Source of the DNA: Pseudomonas sp. N3-W
GTDB lineage: Bacteria; Pseudomonadota; Gammaproteobacteria; Pseudomonadales; Pseudomonadaceae
DNA length: 64,000 nt
Assembly (NCBI RefSeq): GCF_024970185.1
Contig: NZ_CP103965.1
Coordinates: forward strand, 6,529,001-6,593,000
Direction: 5' to 3'
Shown here in pieces: positions 18,349-25,988 of the stretch. The position numbers were made by a program, and so were the translations under genes. The notes under the pieces were generated by a model. The model saw only the letters and a program-made list of their open reading frames with translations, was not told where the DNA came from and did not search any database. Position 1 is the stretch's first letter. Each line of letters opens with the position of its first letter.

Positions 18349-19248
18349 ATGCAGACACCCAACGTTGAAGCCGTGAAACTGGATGAACTGAACTGCTGGC
18401 GCATTCGCCACGGTCAGGCCGAATTGCTGGTGGCCCAGCAGGGCGCGCACATCCTCAGTTATCAACTGGCCGGGCAACCGCCACTGATCTGGCTCAACGA
18501 CGAGGCCGTGTTCAAGGCCGGCAAGAGCATTCGCGCCGGTGTGCCTGTGTGCTGGCCGTGGTTCGGCAACTTTGCGCGCAACCCGCAGAGCGTGCAGGCG
18601 ATGCGCGTCAGCAACGAACCGGCACCCGCCCATGGTTTTGTACGGGCGATGGACTGGGAGCTGGGCAGCATTGAAGCCGAGGGTACAAGCCTGAAGGTCG
18701 AATTCAACCTGCCCTACCCCGAAGGCGGATTTGCGGGCTGGCCGCATCAGGTGGATTTGAAGCTGAGCATTCATCTGGATGAGCACCTGCATATCGCCCT
18801 GACCAGCCACAACCGGGGTAACGAAACCGTCAGCATCAGCCAGGCGCTGCACAGCTATTTCGCGGTCAGCGACGTGCGCAATGTGCATGTCGAAGGGCTG
18901 GACGGCTTGAGCTACATCGATACGCTGGAGGACTGGAGCACCCTCCCTCAGGCCGGCGATCTGCGCTTCAGCGGCGAGACTGACCGGATCTACCTCAATC
19001 CACCGCAGAAGCTGAGCATCGTCGATCCGACATGGAAGCGACGCATCGAACTGACCAGCAGCGGTTCGCGCTCGGCAGTGATCTGGAACCCGTGGATTGA
19101 TCGTGCGGCGGCGTTCAGTGACATGGCCGATGATGGCTGGCAACGGATGCTGTGCATTGAGACGGCGAATGTGATGGAGGATGCGGTGGATCTGGCGCCT
19201 GATGCCAGCCATACCCTCGGCGTCAGCATTGGCAGTACACCTTTATAA
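18349..19248 (+). CDS. D-hexose-6-phosphate mutarotase (YeaD family)
   Basis: This aldose-1-epimerase-like enzyme interconverts alpha and beta anomers of glucose-6-phosphate-type sugars. The 299-residue product has the family features: HILSYQLAGQPPLIWL near residue 35, GVPVCWPWFG near 65, the histidine in PAHGFVRAMDWEL, and the C-terminal VIWNPWIDRAAAFSDMADDGW with a conserved Asp/Glu that should serve as catalytic base. The ATG at 18349 has a GAGCGAGA ahead of it; an ATG at 18340 is also in frame. It follows the thioesterase in the same direction by 60 bp. Confidence 0.87.
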   Translation: MQTPNVEAVKLDELNCWRIRHGQAELLVAQQGAHILSYQLAGQPPLIWLNDEAVFKAGKSIRAGVPVCWPWFGNFARNPQSVQAMRVSNEPAPAHGFVRAMDWELGSIEAEGTSLKVEFNLPYPEGGFAGWPHQVDLKLSIHLDEHLHIALTSHNRGNETVSISQALHSYFAVSDVRNVHVEGLDGLSYIDTLEDWSTLPQAGDLRFSGETDRIYLNPPQKLSIVDPTWKRRIELTSSGSRSAVIWNPWIDRAAAFSDMADDGWQRMLCIETANVMEDAVDLAPDASHTLGVSIGSTPL

Positions 19249-19264
19249 GCAACACCGAAAACCA

Positions 19265-19357
19265 ATGTGGGAGCGAGCCTGCTTGCGAATGCGGTAGGTC
19301 AGTCAACAATGATTGCGACTGACGCTCCCTCTTCGCGAGCAGGCTCGCCCCCACATG
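19265..19357. repeat. REP pair (REPIN-like)
   Basis: GTGGGAGCGAGCCTGCTTGC and the inverted TTCGCGAGCAGGCTCGCCCC flank about 45 bp. The left copy has a G-to-T change. The pair lies between convergent genes. Confidence 0.85.
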
Positions 19358-19364
19358 TGATCAC

Positions 19365-19901
19365 CTACAAATCTGATTCCTTCACTACCCGTACCTTCGC
19401 CGCATCCAGCGCATACGCCGCATCAGCCAGGTCATTGTTGACCTTCTCCACTTTCAGCGTACCGGTCACCCACAGCGGCGTGTAGATGTCGTCCAGCTTC
19501 AGCCCTTTCGGATAACGCACCAGCACCAACTGGTTAGGCGGCGGTGGCGGTACGTGGATACAGGCGCCCGGGTACGGGACAAGGAAGAACAACGTGCTGC
19601 GACCCTTGGCGTCGGTTTCCAGCGGCACCGGGTAACCACCGATGCGGATGTCCTTGTCGTTCATCGACGGCACGGTTTTGGTCGAGTACATCACCGCCGG
19701 CAGGCCCTTGCTCTGCTTCAAGCCACCCTTTTCTGTAAAGGTGCCAGTGGCCTCAGGAGAGTTGTGGTCGATTTCGGGCATGGCCTCGAGGGCTTTCTGG
19801 TCCGACTTGGGCATCAGTTCCAGCCAGTCGGTTTCCGGCAGTTCGCCGGCATGGGCCAAACCACTGCCCAGGAAAAGGAGAGTCAACACAAGACGTCGCA
19901 T
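19365..19901 (-). CDS. Exported DUF3299 protein
   Basis: This 178-residue exported protein of the DUF3299 family has no known biochemical function. The start ATG at 19901 gives the signal peptide RRLVLTLLFLGSGLAHA, then GELPETDWLELMP, a motif common to the family. The C-terminal half has a cysteine in a proline-rich loop (YPGACIHVPPPPPNQ) and an OB-like strand pattern (LWVTGTLKVEK). Family members sit in the periplasm and some are linked to copper or envelope processes; I cannot confirm that here. It is convergent with the mutarotase gene. Confidence 0.72.
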   Translation of the reverse strand: MRRLVLTLLFLGSGLAHAGELPETDWLELMPKSDQKALEAMPEIDHNSPEATGTFTEKGGLKQSKGLPAVMYSTKTVPSMNDKDIRIGGYPVPLETDAKGRSTLFFLVPYPGACIHVPPPPPNQLVLVRYPKGLKLDDIYTPLWVTGTLKVEKVNNDLADAAYALDAAKVRVVKESDL

Positions 19902-19989
19902 GAAAGTGCTCGGCAAAGGAAAGGACGGTGCAATGGCGAGCATTCTAGCCCTCTACACGCGTTTGGCGCAGAGGGCTTTGTCGTATGAA

Positions 19990-20235
19990 TCAGCTCTTTT
20001 TGATCAGGCCGTAGATCACCAGCAGCACGATCGCACCGACCAGCGCGCCGATGAACCCGGCGCCTTGCCCGGCCTGGTAAATGCCCAACGCCTGGCCGCC
20101 GTAGGTAGCTGCCAGCGAACCGCCGATACCCAACAGAATGGTCATGATCCAGCCCATGCTGTCATCACCCGGTTTCAGGAACCGCGCCAGCAGGCCAACA
20201 ATCAAGCCGATAAAGATGGTTCCGATAATTCCCAT
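19990..20235 (-). CDS. GlsB/YeaQ/YmgE-type small membrane protein
   Basis: This 81-residue three-segment membrane protein belongs to the GlsB/YeaQ/YmgE stress-response family. It is almost entirely hydrophobic and glycine-rich: GIIGTIFIGLIVGLLARFLKPG, the MGWIMTILLGIGGSLAATYGG segment and GFIGALVGAIVLLVIYGLI. The family has been associated with general stress, but the molecular activity is unclear. The length matches the family and there are no anomalies. Confidence 0.88.
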   Translation of the reverse strand: MGIIGTIFIGLIVGLLARFLKPGDDSMGWIMTILLGIGGSLAATYGGQALGIYQAGQGAGFIGALVGAIVLLVIYGLIKKS

Positions 20236-20341
20236 GGCGTTTTCCTCTGATTTGAATAGTCATGCCAAAGCCTAGTCAGACTTTGGGATCCCGCCATCAG
20301 AGAACGAAGGTGCCTTAAGGTTCCGCAACTACTCAATGAAA

Positions 20342-21424
20342 CTATTCGGCGATCAGTGCTTCAACCTTGAGAATCTGCTGCTCAAGGGTGGCCTTGTCAG
20401 CGCAGCGCAGGTTGGCGTGACCGACCTTGCGCCCGGCCTTGAATGCCTTGCCATAGTGATGCAGATGGCAGTCGGCAATCGCGATCACTTTCTCAATCGG
20501 CGGGACAACGCCGATGAAGTTGAGCATCGCGCTCTCGCCGACCTTGGCCGTCGAACCCAGCGGCAGACCGGCCACGGCCCGCAGGTGATTTTCGAACTGG
20601 CTGCACTCGGCGCCTTCGGTGGTCCAGTGCCCGGAGTTGTGTACACGCGGGGCGATTTCGTTGGCCTTGAGGCCACCGTCGACTTCGAAGAACTCGAACG
20701 CCATCACGCCAACGTATTCCAGCTGCTTGAGCACGCGGCTGGAGTAGTCTTCGGCCAGCGCCTGCAGCGGGTGATCGGTGCTGGCAACGGACAGCTTGAG
20801 GATGCCGTTGTCGTGGGTGTTGTGAACCAGCGGGTAAAACTTCGTTTCACCATCACGAGCGCGCACGGCGATCAGCGAGACTTCGCCGGTGAACGGCACA
20901 AAGCCTTCCAGCAGACAGGCAACGCTGCCCAGCTCGGCGAAGGTGCCGACTACATCCTCAGGTTTGCGCAGGACTTTCTGGCCCTTGCCGTCGTAACCCA
21001 GGGTACGGGTTTTCAACACGGCAGGAAGACCGATGGAGGCCACGGCGGCGTCCAGGTCAGCTTGCGACTGGATGTCGGCGAACGCGGGGGTTGGAATTCC
21101 CAGGTCCTTGAACATGCTCTTCTCGAACCAGCGATCGCGAGCGATACGCAACGCTTCGGCACTCGGGTAGACCGGGACGAATTGCGAAAGAAACGCCACG
21201 GTTTCCGCCGGGACGCTTTCGAATTCGAAGGTCACCAGATCGACTTCATCGGCCAGCTGACGCAGGTGATCCTGATCGCCGTAATCGGCCCGCAGGTGTT
21301 CGCCCAATGCGGCCGCGCAAGCGTCCGGCGCCGGGTCCAGGAAAGCGAAGTTCATGCCCAGCGGAGTGCCCGCCAGGGCCAACATGCGACCTAACTGGCC
21401 GCCACCGATTACACCGATCTTCAT
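20342..21424 (-). CDS. purK: N5-carboxyaminoimidazole ribonucleotide synthase
   Basis: PurK uses ATP and bicarbonate to carboxylate aminoimidazole ribonucleotide, the sixth step of purine synthesis. The 360-residue ATP-grasp enzyme begins MKIGVIGGGQLGRMLALAG, and further has LKTRTLGYDGKGQKV, the EGFVPFTGEVSLIAVR stretch and VMAFEFFEVDGGLKANEIAPRVHNSG with metal-ligand glutamates and asparagine. The start is ATG 21424; an ORF from 21433 is only slightly longer. purE ends 11 bp upstream in the same direction, forming the classic purE-purK operon in this order. Confidence 0.96.
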   Translation of the reverse strand: MKIGVIGGGQLGRMLALAGTPLGMNFAFLDPAPDACAAALGEHLRADYGDQDHLRQLADEVDLVTFEFESVPAETVAFLSQFVPVYPSAEALRIARDRWFEKSMFKDLGIPTPAFADIQSQADLDAAVASIGLPAVLKTRTLGYDGKGQKVLRKPEDVVGTFAELGSVACLLEGFVPFTGEVSLIAVRARDGETKFYPLVHNTHDNGILKLSVASTDHPLQALAEDYSSRVLKQLEYVGVMAFEFFEVDGGLKANEIAPRVHNSGHWTTEGAECSQFENHLRAVAGLPLGSTAKVGESAMLNFIGVVPPIEKVIAIADCHLHHYGKAFKAGRKVGHANLRCADKATLEQQILKVEALIAE

Positions 21425-21435
21425 CGTCAACAACC

Positions 21436-21927
21436 TCAGGCGATGCGTGGGTCTGGATTGTCCAGGACGCTGTCTGTCTGCTCAGCACGGAAAGTTTTCA
21501 GCACCGCATGGAACTGCGGGTGCTTGGCGCCCAGGATACTCGCCGACAGCAACGCGGCGTTGATCGCACCGGCTTTGCCGATTGCCAGGGTGGCAACCGG
21601 AATGCCCGCTGGCATCTGCACGATGGAGAGCAGTGAGTCGACGCCCGAGAGCATCGACGACTGCACCGGCACGCCCAGCACTGGCAGGTGGGTCTTGGCC
21701 GCACACATGCCTGGCAAGTGGGCCGCGCCGCCGGCACCGGCGATAATCACCTCGATGCCACGCGCCTCAGCCTCTTCGGCGTACTGGAAGAGCAGGTCCG
21801 GGGTGCGGTGGGCAGAGACCACTTTCACCTCGTAGGGAATGCCGAGCTTTTCCAGCATATCGGCGGTGTGGCTAAGGGTGGACCAATCGGACTTGGAGCC
21901 CATGATCACGCCAACCAGTGCACTCAT
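21436..21927 (-). CDS. purE: N5-carboxyaminoimidazole ribonucleotide mutase
   Basis: PurE shifts the carboxyl group to the C4 position of the imidazole, following PurK in purine synthesis. The 163-residue product has the family signatures [14 protein letters not shown] with the S-x-SD phosphate-binding turn, [16 protein letters not shown] and [14 protein letters not shown] with the catalytic histidine. purK follows after 11 bp. A terminator-like hairpin with a T-run lies in the leader some 38 bp before the ATG (21966-22008), which suggests control of read-through into the operon. Confidence 0.97.
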   Translation of the reverse strand: MSALVGVIMGSKSDWSTLSHTADMLEKLGIPYEVKVVSAHRTPDLLFQYAEEAEARGIEVIIAGAGGAAHLPGMCAAKTHLPVLGVPVQSSMLSGVDSLLSIVQMPAGIPVATLAIGKAGAINAALLSASILGAKHPQFHAVLKTFRAEQTDSVLDNPDPRIA

Positions 21928-22370
21928 CGTCGTGCCTCTTCTCTCTGGGCGCCCGCAGGCGCGTCAAAAAACAACAAGCCACGCGGGAAATCCGGCGTGG
22001 CTTGTTGTACGAATTAAGGCCGGGCGAACCGGCCGAAGGCCGCGCAGTATACCGTAATAAGGCAGATAAACAGCCCCCGCTGCGACCATCTGTCATTTGT
22101 CGCAATCTGCCGGTTTTATTGACTCGCAGGTCAGCCAGCATACTCGATTCAGCGAGAGCTTTTCAGCGACCGTAATTGACGATACCGCAACTTCTGGAAA
22201 CCCGGAAAATTATGCCCGAGCGAGACTATTCTGCAAAACGCAACAGAAAGAAATAGACATTCACTCGCCAACTCTCAACTGGATAGTTAGTTTCATTTGC
22301 GCCGCACTCACCACGACAGACTGGCAATAAACGGCGGCGTAACCAAACACTTACCAACAAGGATTCAAGG
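21928..22370. other. Gap between purE and the metzincin gene
   Basis: These 443 bp hold the purE leader (terminator-like hairpin 21966-22008, GC-rich GGCCTTCGGCC hairpin near 22033-22043, and TATACT at about 22050 as a candidate -10 on the minus strand). The right half is comparatively AT-rich and probably holds the metzincin promoter. No ORF or REP element was recognised. Confidence 0.55.
21966..22008 (-). promoter_or_regulatory. Terminator-like hairpin in the purE leader
   Basis: On the minus strand ACAACAAGCCACGC pairs perfectly over 14 bp with GCGTGGCTTGTTGT around a GC-containing 10-nt loop, followed at once by a run of six T. It lies within the leader and ends about 38 bp before the purE ATG. 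Such a position suggests attenuation, but no antiterminator was worked out. Confidence 0.65.
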
Positions 22371-22967
22371 ATGAGTTCAACTACCCAAGGCACGCCAAAA
22401 AATGCCATCAATGTTATTGCCGTCGTTCATGACGACGTGCCGGGATCGGCAAGAAAAACCATTTACGCGGATCACTTTCATCCCCTTGTAAGTGAACTGA
22501 AAAGTTTCACCGGGCGACAAGTCCATGTGGTTTTCGCCGGCGGCAAGCCCTACAGCAACTTCGACTACAAAGGCGATGAAGTACTCAAGACCCTGCAGGA
22601 CTGGGAACCACTGGGTCACCGGCTTCTCAGTGAAATGAAGAAAGAAGGGCTGGAGACCAATAATCTGACCAAAGTCATTTTACTCACCAACGATATGTTG
22701 AGTGACAGGGCGGCCGGTGCCGCGCTTCTCTGGCCACCGACGGGCACCGGGACAGTTGCAATATCATCCCTTGGTAGCTATTTGTTCGTCGGGCATGAAA
22801 TCGGCCACTTGCTGGGCGCCAGGCACGAGGACTATGAAGTTCAATACAACGGCTGGTGGTCCGAGACGTATATGGCGCCAAAAAGAGATTTACTCCGAAC
22901 CATTGCTTATACCTTCAGCCCGGCCAACCGGAAAAACATCATGAACTATCTGGCCGACAAGGATTGA
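22371..22967 (+). CDS. Putative metzincin-type zinc metalloprotease
   Basis: This 198-residue protein carries an unmistakable metzincin zinc site: HEIGHLLGARHED, with H142, H146 and H152 as metal ligands and E143 as catalytic base. The C-terminal NIMNYL provides the methionine turn (M191). It has no predicted signal peptide and no lipobox, so if it acts outside the cell it must leave by another route. The pattern resembles the reprolysin/M12-type and archaemetzincin groups; the exact family cannot be assigned from sequence alone. Lower GC than the flanking purine and LysR genes suggests a separate origin. No neighbouring inhibitor or secretion gene is seen. Confidence 0.7.
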   Translation: MSSTTQGTPKNAINVIAVVHDDVPGSARKTIYADHFHPLVSELKSFTGRQVHVVFAGGKPYSNFDYKGDEVLKTLQDWEPLGHRLLSEMKKEGLETNNLTKVILLTNDMLSDRAAGAALLWPPTGTGTVAISSLGSYLFVGHEIGHLLGARHEDYEVQYNGWWSETYMAPKRDLLRTIAYTFSPANRKNIMNYLADKD

Positions 22968-23001
22968 TCTTTCAGCCGCGCATCCAGACAAGCACGCAGA
23001 T

Positions 23002-23913
23002 TTAAACGCTGCCGCTCGCCGCCCCACCTTCAAGCTTGCGCCACAGCAGCCGCACATTCGCCTTGCGCACCAGCGCGCAGCGGTACAGGCGAATTTCCAG
23101 CGGCACGTGCCATTGCGGGCCGCCGCACACCACCAGTTCGCCGCGAGCCAGTTCGGCGCGCACGCTCAGTTGCGGCACCCAGGCGATGCCCAGACCTTCC
23201 AGCGCCATGCTTTTCAGGCTGTCGGCCATGGCGGTCTCATAAATGGTGGTGAAGCGCAGCGCGCGCTGGCGCAACAAGCCATTCACCGAACGGCCCAGGA
23301 ACGCCCCGGCGCTGTAGGCCAGCAGCGGCACACTGGCATCGCCTTCCAGATCGAACAGCGGCTTGCCATCCGGACTGGCGGCGCACACCGGCAGCATCTC
23401 GGTCTGGCCCAGGTGCAGCGACGGGAAAATCTCCGGGTCCATCTGCATCGCGGCGTCCGGGTCGTAGAACGCCAGCATCAGATCGCAACCGCCCTCGCGC
23501 AGGGCGTGCACCGCGTCGCCGACGTTGGTCGCCACCAGGCGGGTGGCGATATTCAAACCTTCGTTGCGCAATTGCGCGATCCAGCGGGGGAAAAAGCCCA
23601 GTGCCAGGGAATGCGCGGCGGCAATCTGCATCACTTCGCCCTGCCCGCCTTCCAAGTGATGCAGATGGCGCAGCACTTCGCCGAGCTGTTCGACCACCGT
23701 CCGTGCCGTCACCAGAAACAACTGACCCGCCGCCGTCAGCTCGATCGGCGTACGCGAGCGATTGACCAGTTGCAAGCCCAATGCGGTTTCCAGGCTACGG
23801 ATCCGCCGGCTGAACGCCGGCTGGGTCACGAAGCGGCGCTCGGCAGCCTGGGAGAAGCTGCGGGTGGCGGCCAGGGCACTGAAGTCCTCGAGCCATTTGC
23901 TTTCCAGATTCAT
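23002..23913 (-). CDS. LysR regulator beside aspA (HypT-like)
   Basis: This 303-residue LysR-type regulator is divergent from aspA across 181 bp. The winged helix is N-terminal (DFSALAATRSFSQAAERRFVTQPAFSRRIRSLE, residues 8-42) and the substrate-binding domain fills the rest. The N-terminal pattern resembles the HypT (YjiE) group, but divergent placement suggests control of aspartate metabolism; both are inference. The start is ATG 23913. Palindromes at 23954-23969 and 23976-23988 in the shared gap are candidate operators. The LysR family generally binds T-N11-A type sites. Confidence 0.82.
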   Translation of the reverse strand: MNLESKWLEDFSALAATRSFSQAAERRFVTQPAFSRRIRSLETALGLQLVNRSRTPIELTAAGQLFLVTARTVVEQLGEVLRHLHHLEGGQGEVMQIAAAHSLALGFFPRWIAQLRNEGLNIATRLVATNVGDAVHALREGGCDLMLAFYDPDAAMQMDPEIFPSLHLGQTEMLPVCAASPDGKPLFDLEGDASVPLLAYSAGAFLGRSVNGLLRQRALRFTTIYETAMADSLKSMALEGLGIAWVPQLSVRAELARGELVVCGGPQWHVPLEIRLYRCALVRKANVRLLWRKLEGGAASGSV

Positions 23914-23953
23914 CACGTCCTCCCCGGACACGCACCAAATTAGGTCACACGCT

Positions 23954-23988
23954 CGCCGCACACGCGGCGTCACACCGGCATTATGCCG
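23954..23988. promoter_or_regulatory. Two candidate operators between LysR and aspA
   Basis: CGCCGC-ACAC-GCGGCG (23954-23969) and CGGCAT-T-ATGCCG (23976-23988) are both perfect palindromes, 6 bp apart, in the shared promoter gap. They suit binding of the LysR product, though no consensus was verified. Confidence 0.5.
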
Positions 23989-24094
23989 AATGTGCATAGG
24001 CCAGTGCTTAACAGCATTGGCCCAAAAATTTGCACAAGCCTAGCATTCGCAGCGTTCCGGCACAGACCGGGTCCATATCGAGATGATTTCTATC

Positions 24095-25519
24095 ATGTCC
24101 TCCGCTGCATCTTTCCGCTCAGAAAAAGACCTGCTTGGCGTACTCGAAGTACCGGCTCAAGCGTATTACGGCATCCAGACCCTGCGAGCGGTGAACAACT
24201 TCCGTCTCTCCGGCGTTCCGATTTCGCATTACCCGAAGCTGGTTGTCGGTCTGGCAATGGTCAAACAGGCCGCCGCTGACGCCAACCGCGAGCTGGGTCA
24301 CCTGAGCGAAGCCAAGCACGCTGCCATCAGCGAAGCCTGTGCACGATTGATCCGCGGTGATTTCCACGAAGAGTTCGTGGTGGACATGATTCAAGGCGGC
24401 GCTGGCACTTCGACCAACATGAATGCCAACGAAGTCATCGCCAACATCGCGCTGGAGGCCATGGGTCACCAGAAGGGCGAATACCAGTACCTGCACCCGA
24501 ACAACGACGTGAACATGGCGCAGTCGACCAACGACGCCTACCCGACGGCTATCCGTCTGGGTCTGCTGTTGGGTCACGACGCGCTGCTGGCCAGCCTCGA
24601 CAGCCTGATCCAGTCGTTTGCCGCCAAGGGTGTGGAATTCAACCACGTCCTGAAGATGGGCCGTACCCAGTTGCAAGACGCCGTACCGATGACCCTCGGC
24701 CAGGAATTCCGCGCCTTCGCCACCACCCTGAGCGAAGACCTGGCACGCCTGAAGACCCTGGCACCGGAACTGCTGACCGAAGTGAATCTGGGCGGCACCG
24801 CCATCGGCACCGGCATCAACGCCGACCCGCGCTACCAGGCCCTGGCCGTTCAGCGTCTGGCACTGATCAGCGGTCAACCGCTGGTGCCGGCCGCCGACCT
24901 GATCGAAGCCACCTCCGACATGGGCGCCTTCGTGCTGTTCTCCGGCATGCTCAAGCGTACCGCGGTCAAGCTGTCGAAAATCTGCAACGACCTGCGTCTG
25001 CTGTCCAGCGGTCCACGCACCGGCATCAACGAAATCAACCTGCCGGCCCGTCAGCCAGGCAGCTCGATCATGCCAGGCAAGGTCAACCCGGTTATCCCGG
25101 AAGCGGTCAACCAGGTGGCATTCCAGATCATCGGTAACGACCTGGCCCTGACCATCGCAGCCGAAGGCGGCCAATTGCAACTGAACGTGATGGAGCCGTT
25201 GATCGCGTTCAAGATCTTCGACTCGATCCGCCTGCTGCAACGCGCCATGGACATGCTGCGCGAACACTGCATCGTCGGCATCACCGCCAACGAAGCCCGC
25301 TGCCGCGAGCTGGTCGAACACTCGATCGGCCTGGTCACCGCGCTGAACCCGTACATCGGCTATGAAAACGCCACCCGCATCGCCCGTATCGCCCTTGAAA
25401 GCGGTCGTGGCGTGCTGGAACTGGTGCGCGAAGAACGCTTGCTCGACGAAGACATGCTCGCCGACATCCTGCGTCCGGAAAACATGATCGCTCCACGTCT
25501 GGTCCCGCTTAAAGCCTGA
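24095..25519 (+). CDS. aspA: Aspartate ammonia-lyase
   Basis: AspA converts aspartate to fumarate and ammonia. The 474-residue product is of the fumarase/aspartase superfamily: KDLLGVLEVPAQAYYGIQT at the start, HPNNDVNMAQSTNDAYPTA near residue 135, and the C-terminal catalytic signature GSSIMPGKVNPV (about 321-332) with the base serine in GSS. The ATG at 24095 is preferred over 24083, because relatives start MSSAASF. A strong terminator lies just downstream, and an AGCS symporter and asparaginase gene follow. This is an aspartate/asparagine breakdown block. Confidence 0.95.
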   Translation: MSSAASFRSEKDLLGVLEVPAQAYYGIQTLRAVNNFRLSGVPISHYPKLVVGLAMVKQAAADANRELGHLSEAKHAAISEACARLIRGDFHEEFVVDMIQGGAGTSTNMNANEVIANIALEAMGHQKGEYQYLHPNNDVNMAQSTNDAYPTAIRLGLLLGHDALLASLDSLIQSFAAKGVEFNHVLKMGRTQLQDAVPMTLGQEFRAFATTLSEDLARLKTLAPELLTEVNLGGTAIGTGINADPRYQALAVQRLALISGQPLVPAADLIEATSDMGAFVLFSGMLKRTAVKLSKICNDLRLLSSGPRTGINEINLPARQPGSSIMPGKVNPVIPEAVNQVAFQIIGNDLALTIAAEGGQLQLNVMEPLIAFKIFDSIRLLQRAMDMLREHCIVGITANEARCRELVEHSIGLVTALNPYIGYENATRIARIALESGRGVLELVREERLLDEDMLADILRPENMIAPRLVPLKA

Positions 25520-25582
25520 TCCGACGCGTTACACACAGCACTGCTCACCAGGTCGAGGGACTAGACACCTCTCACCTTTTGA

Positions 25583-25617
25583 GGGCTTGGGGATTTATTC
25601 CCCAGGCCCTTTTTTTT
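25583..25617 (+). terminator. aspA terminator
   Basis: GGGCTTGGGGA pairs with TCCCCAGGCCC (one T:G wobble) around a TTTAT loop, followed by eight T residues. It is 63 bp past the aspA stop and is a textbook intrinsic terminator. Confidence 0.9.
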
Positions 25618-25649
25618 AACTCTTTGGCAGCAAGACAGAATGTCTGGAC

Positions 25650-25695
25650 GCTGCTTCATGTGAAAAAAGGCCCGTGCGCCCCTACATGAAGCAGC
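25650..25695. repeat. 12-bp inverted repeat in agcS leader
   Basis: GCTGCTTCATGT at 25650-25661 and ACATGAAGCAGC at 25684-25695 are exact complements separated by 22 bp. It lies between the aspA terminator and agcS. It is not one of the REP families seen here. Confidence 0.7.
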
Positions 25696-25988
25696 TTTCA
25701 CATAAGCCCGGAGCCATAAACGCCGGGTGTTTCAAAGCTTCGTTTCGTCGCTTGCACCACAACCGTGCAGACGGGCGCGCCACTGATAGGTATAGTGCCG
25801 CCCCTCTTCGCGTGAGCGGTCGTCGGTAACGAGGCCATAACCCATGCGAAACCCGAACTAATAACAAACCCGCAATATGGAACCGGGACGAACCTTCGCC
25901 TCACCTGTTTCGCCGCGCGAAAACTGGTGTAACGCGATATTTCTCCCCTCCAGCATTTGCTTAAACAAAAAACAGCGAGGAATAATCC

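Larger units (their letters stand above)
25520..25988. other. Structured gap upstream of agcS
   Basis: These 469 bp contain the aspA terminator, a perfect 12-bp inverted repeat (25650-25695), a CCCGG/CCGGG hairpin near 25709-25729, and an interrupted GGGCG-CACT/AGTG-CGCCC stem (25773-25803). No protein-coding gene is supported. A leader RNA or small RNA is possible. Confidence 0.5.

Noticed and set aside
25620..25988. Glycine riboswitch upstream of the AGCS symporter
   Set aside because: The stems are present but no recognisable tandem-aptamer core was found by eye. Kept only as a structured-leader finding.
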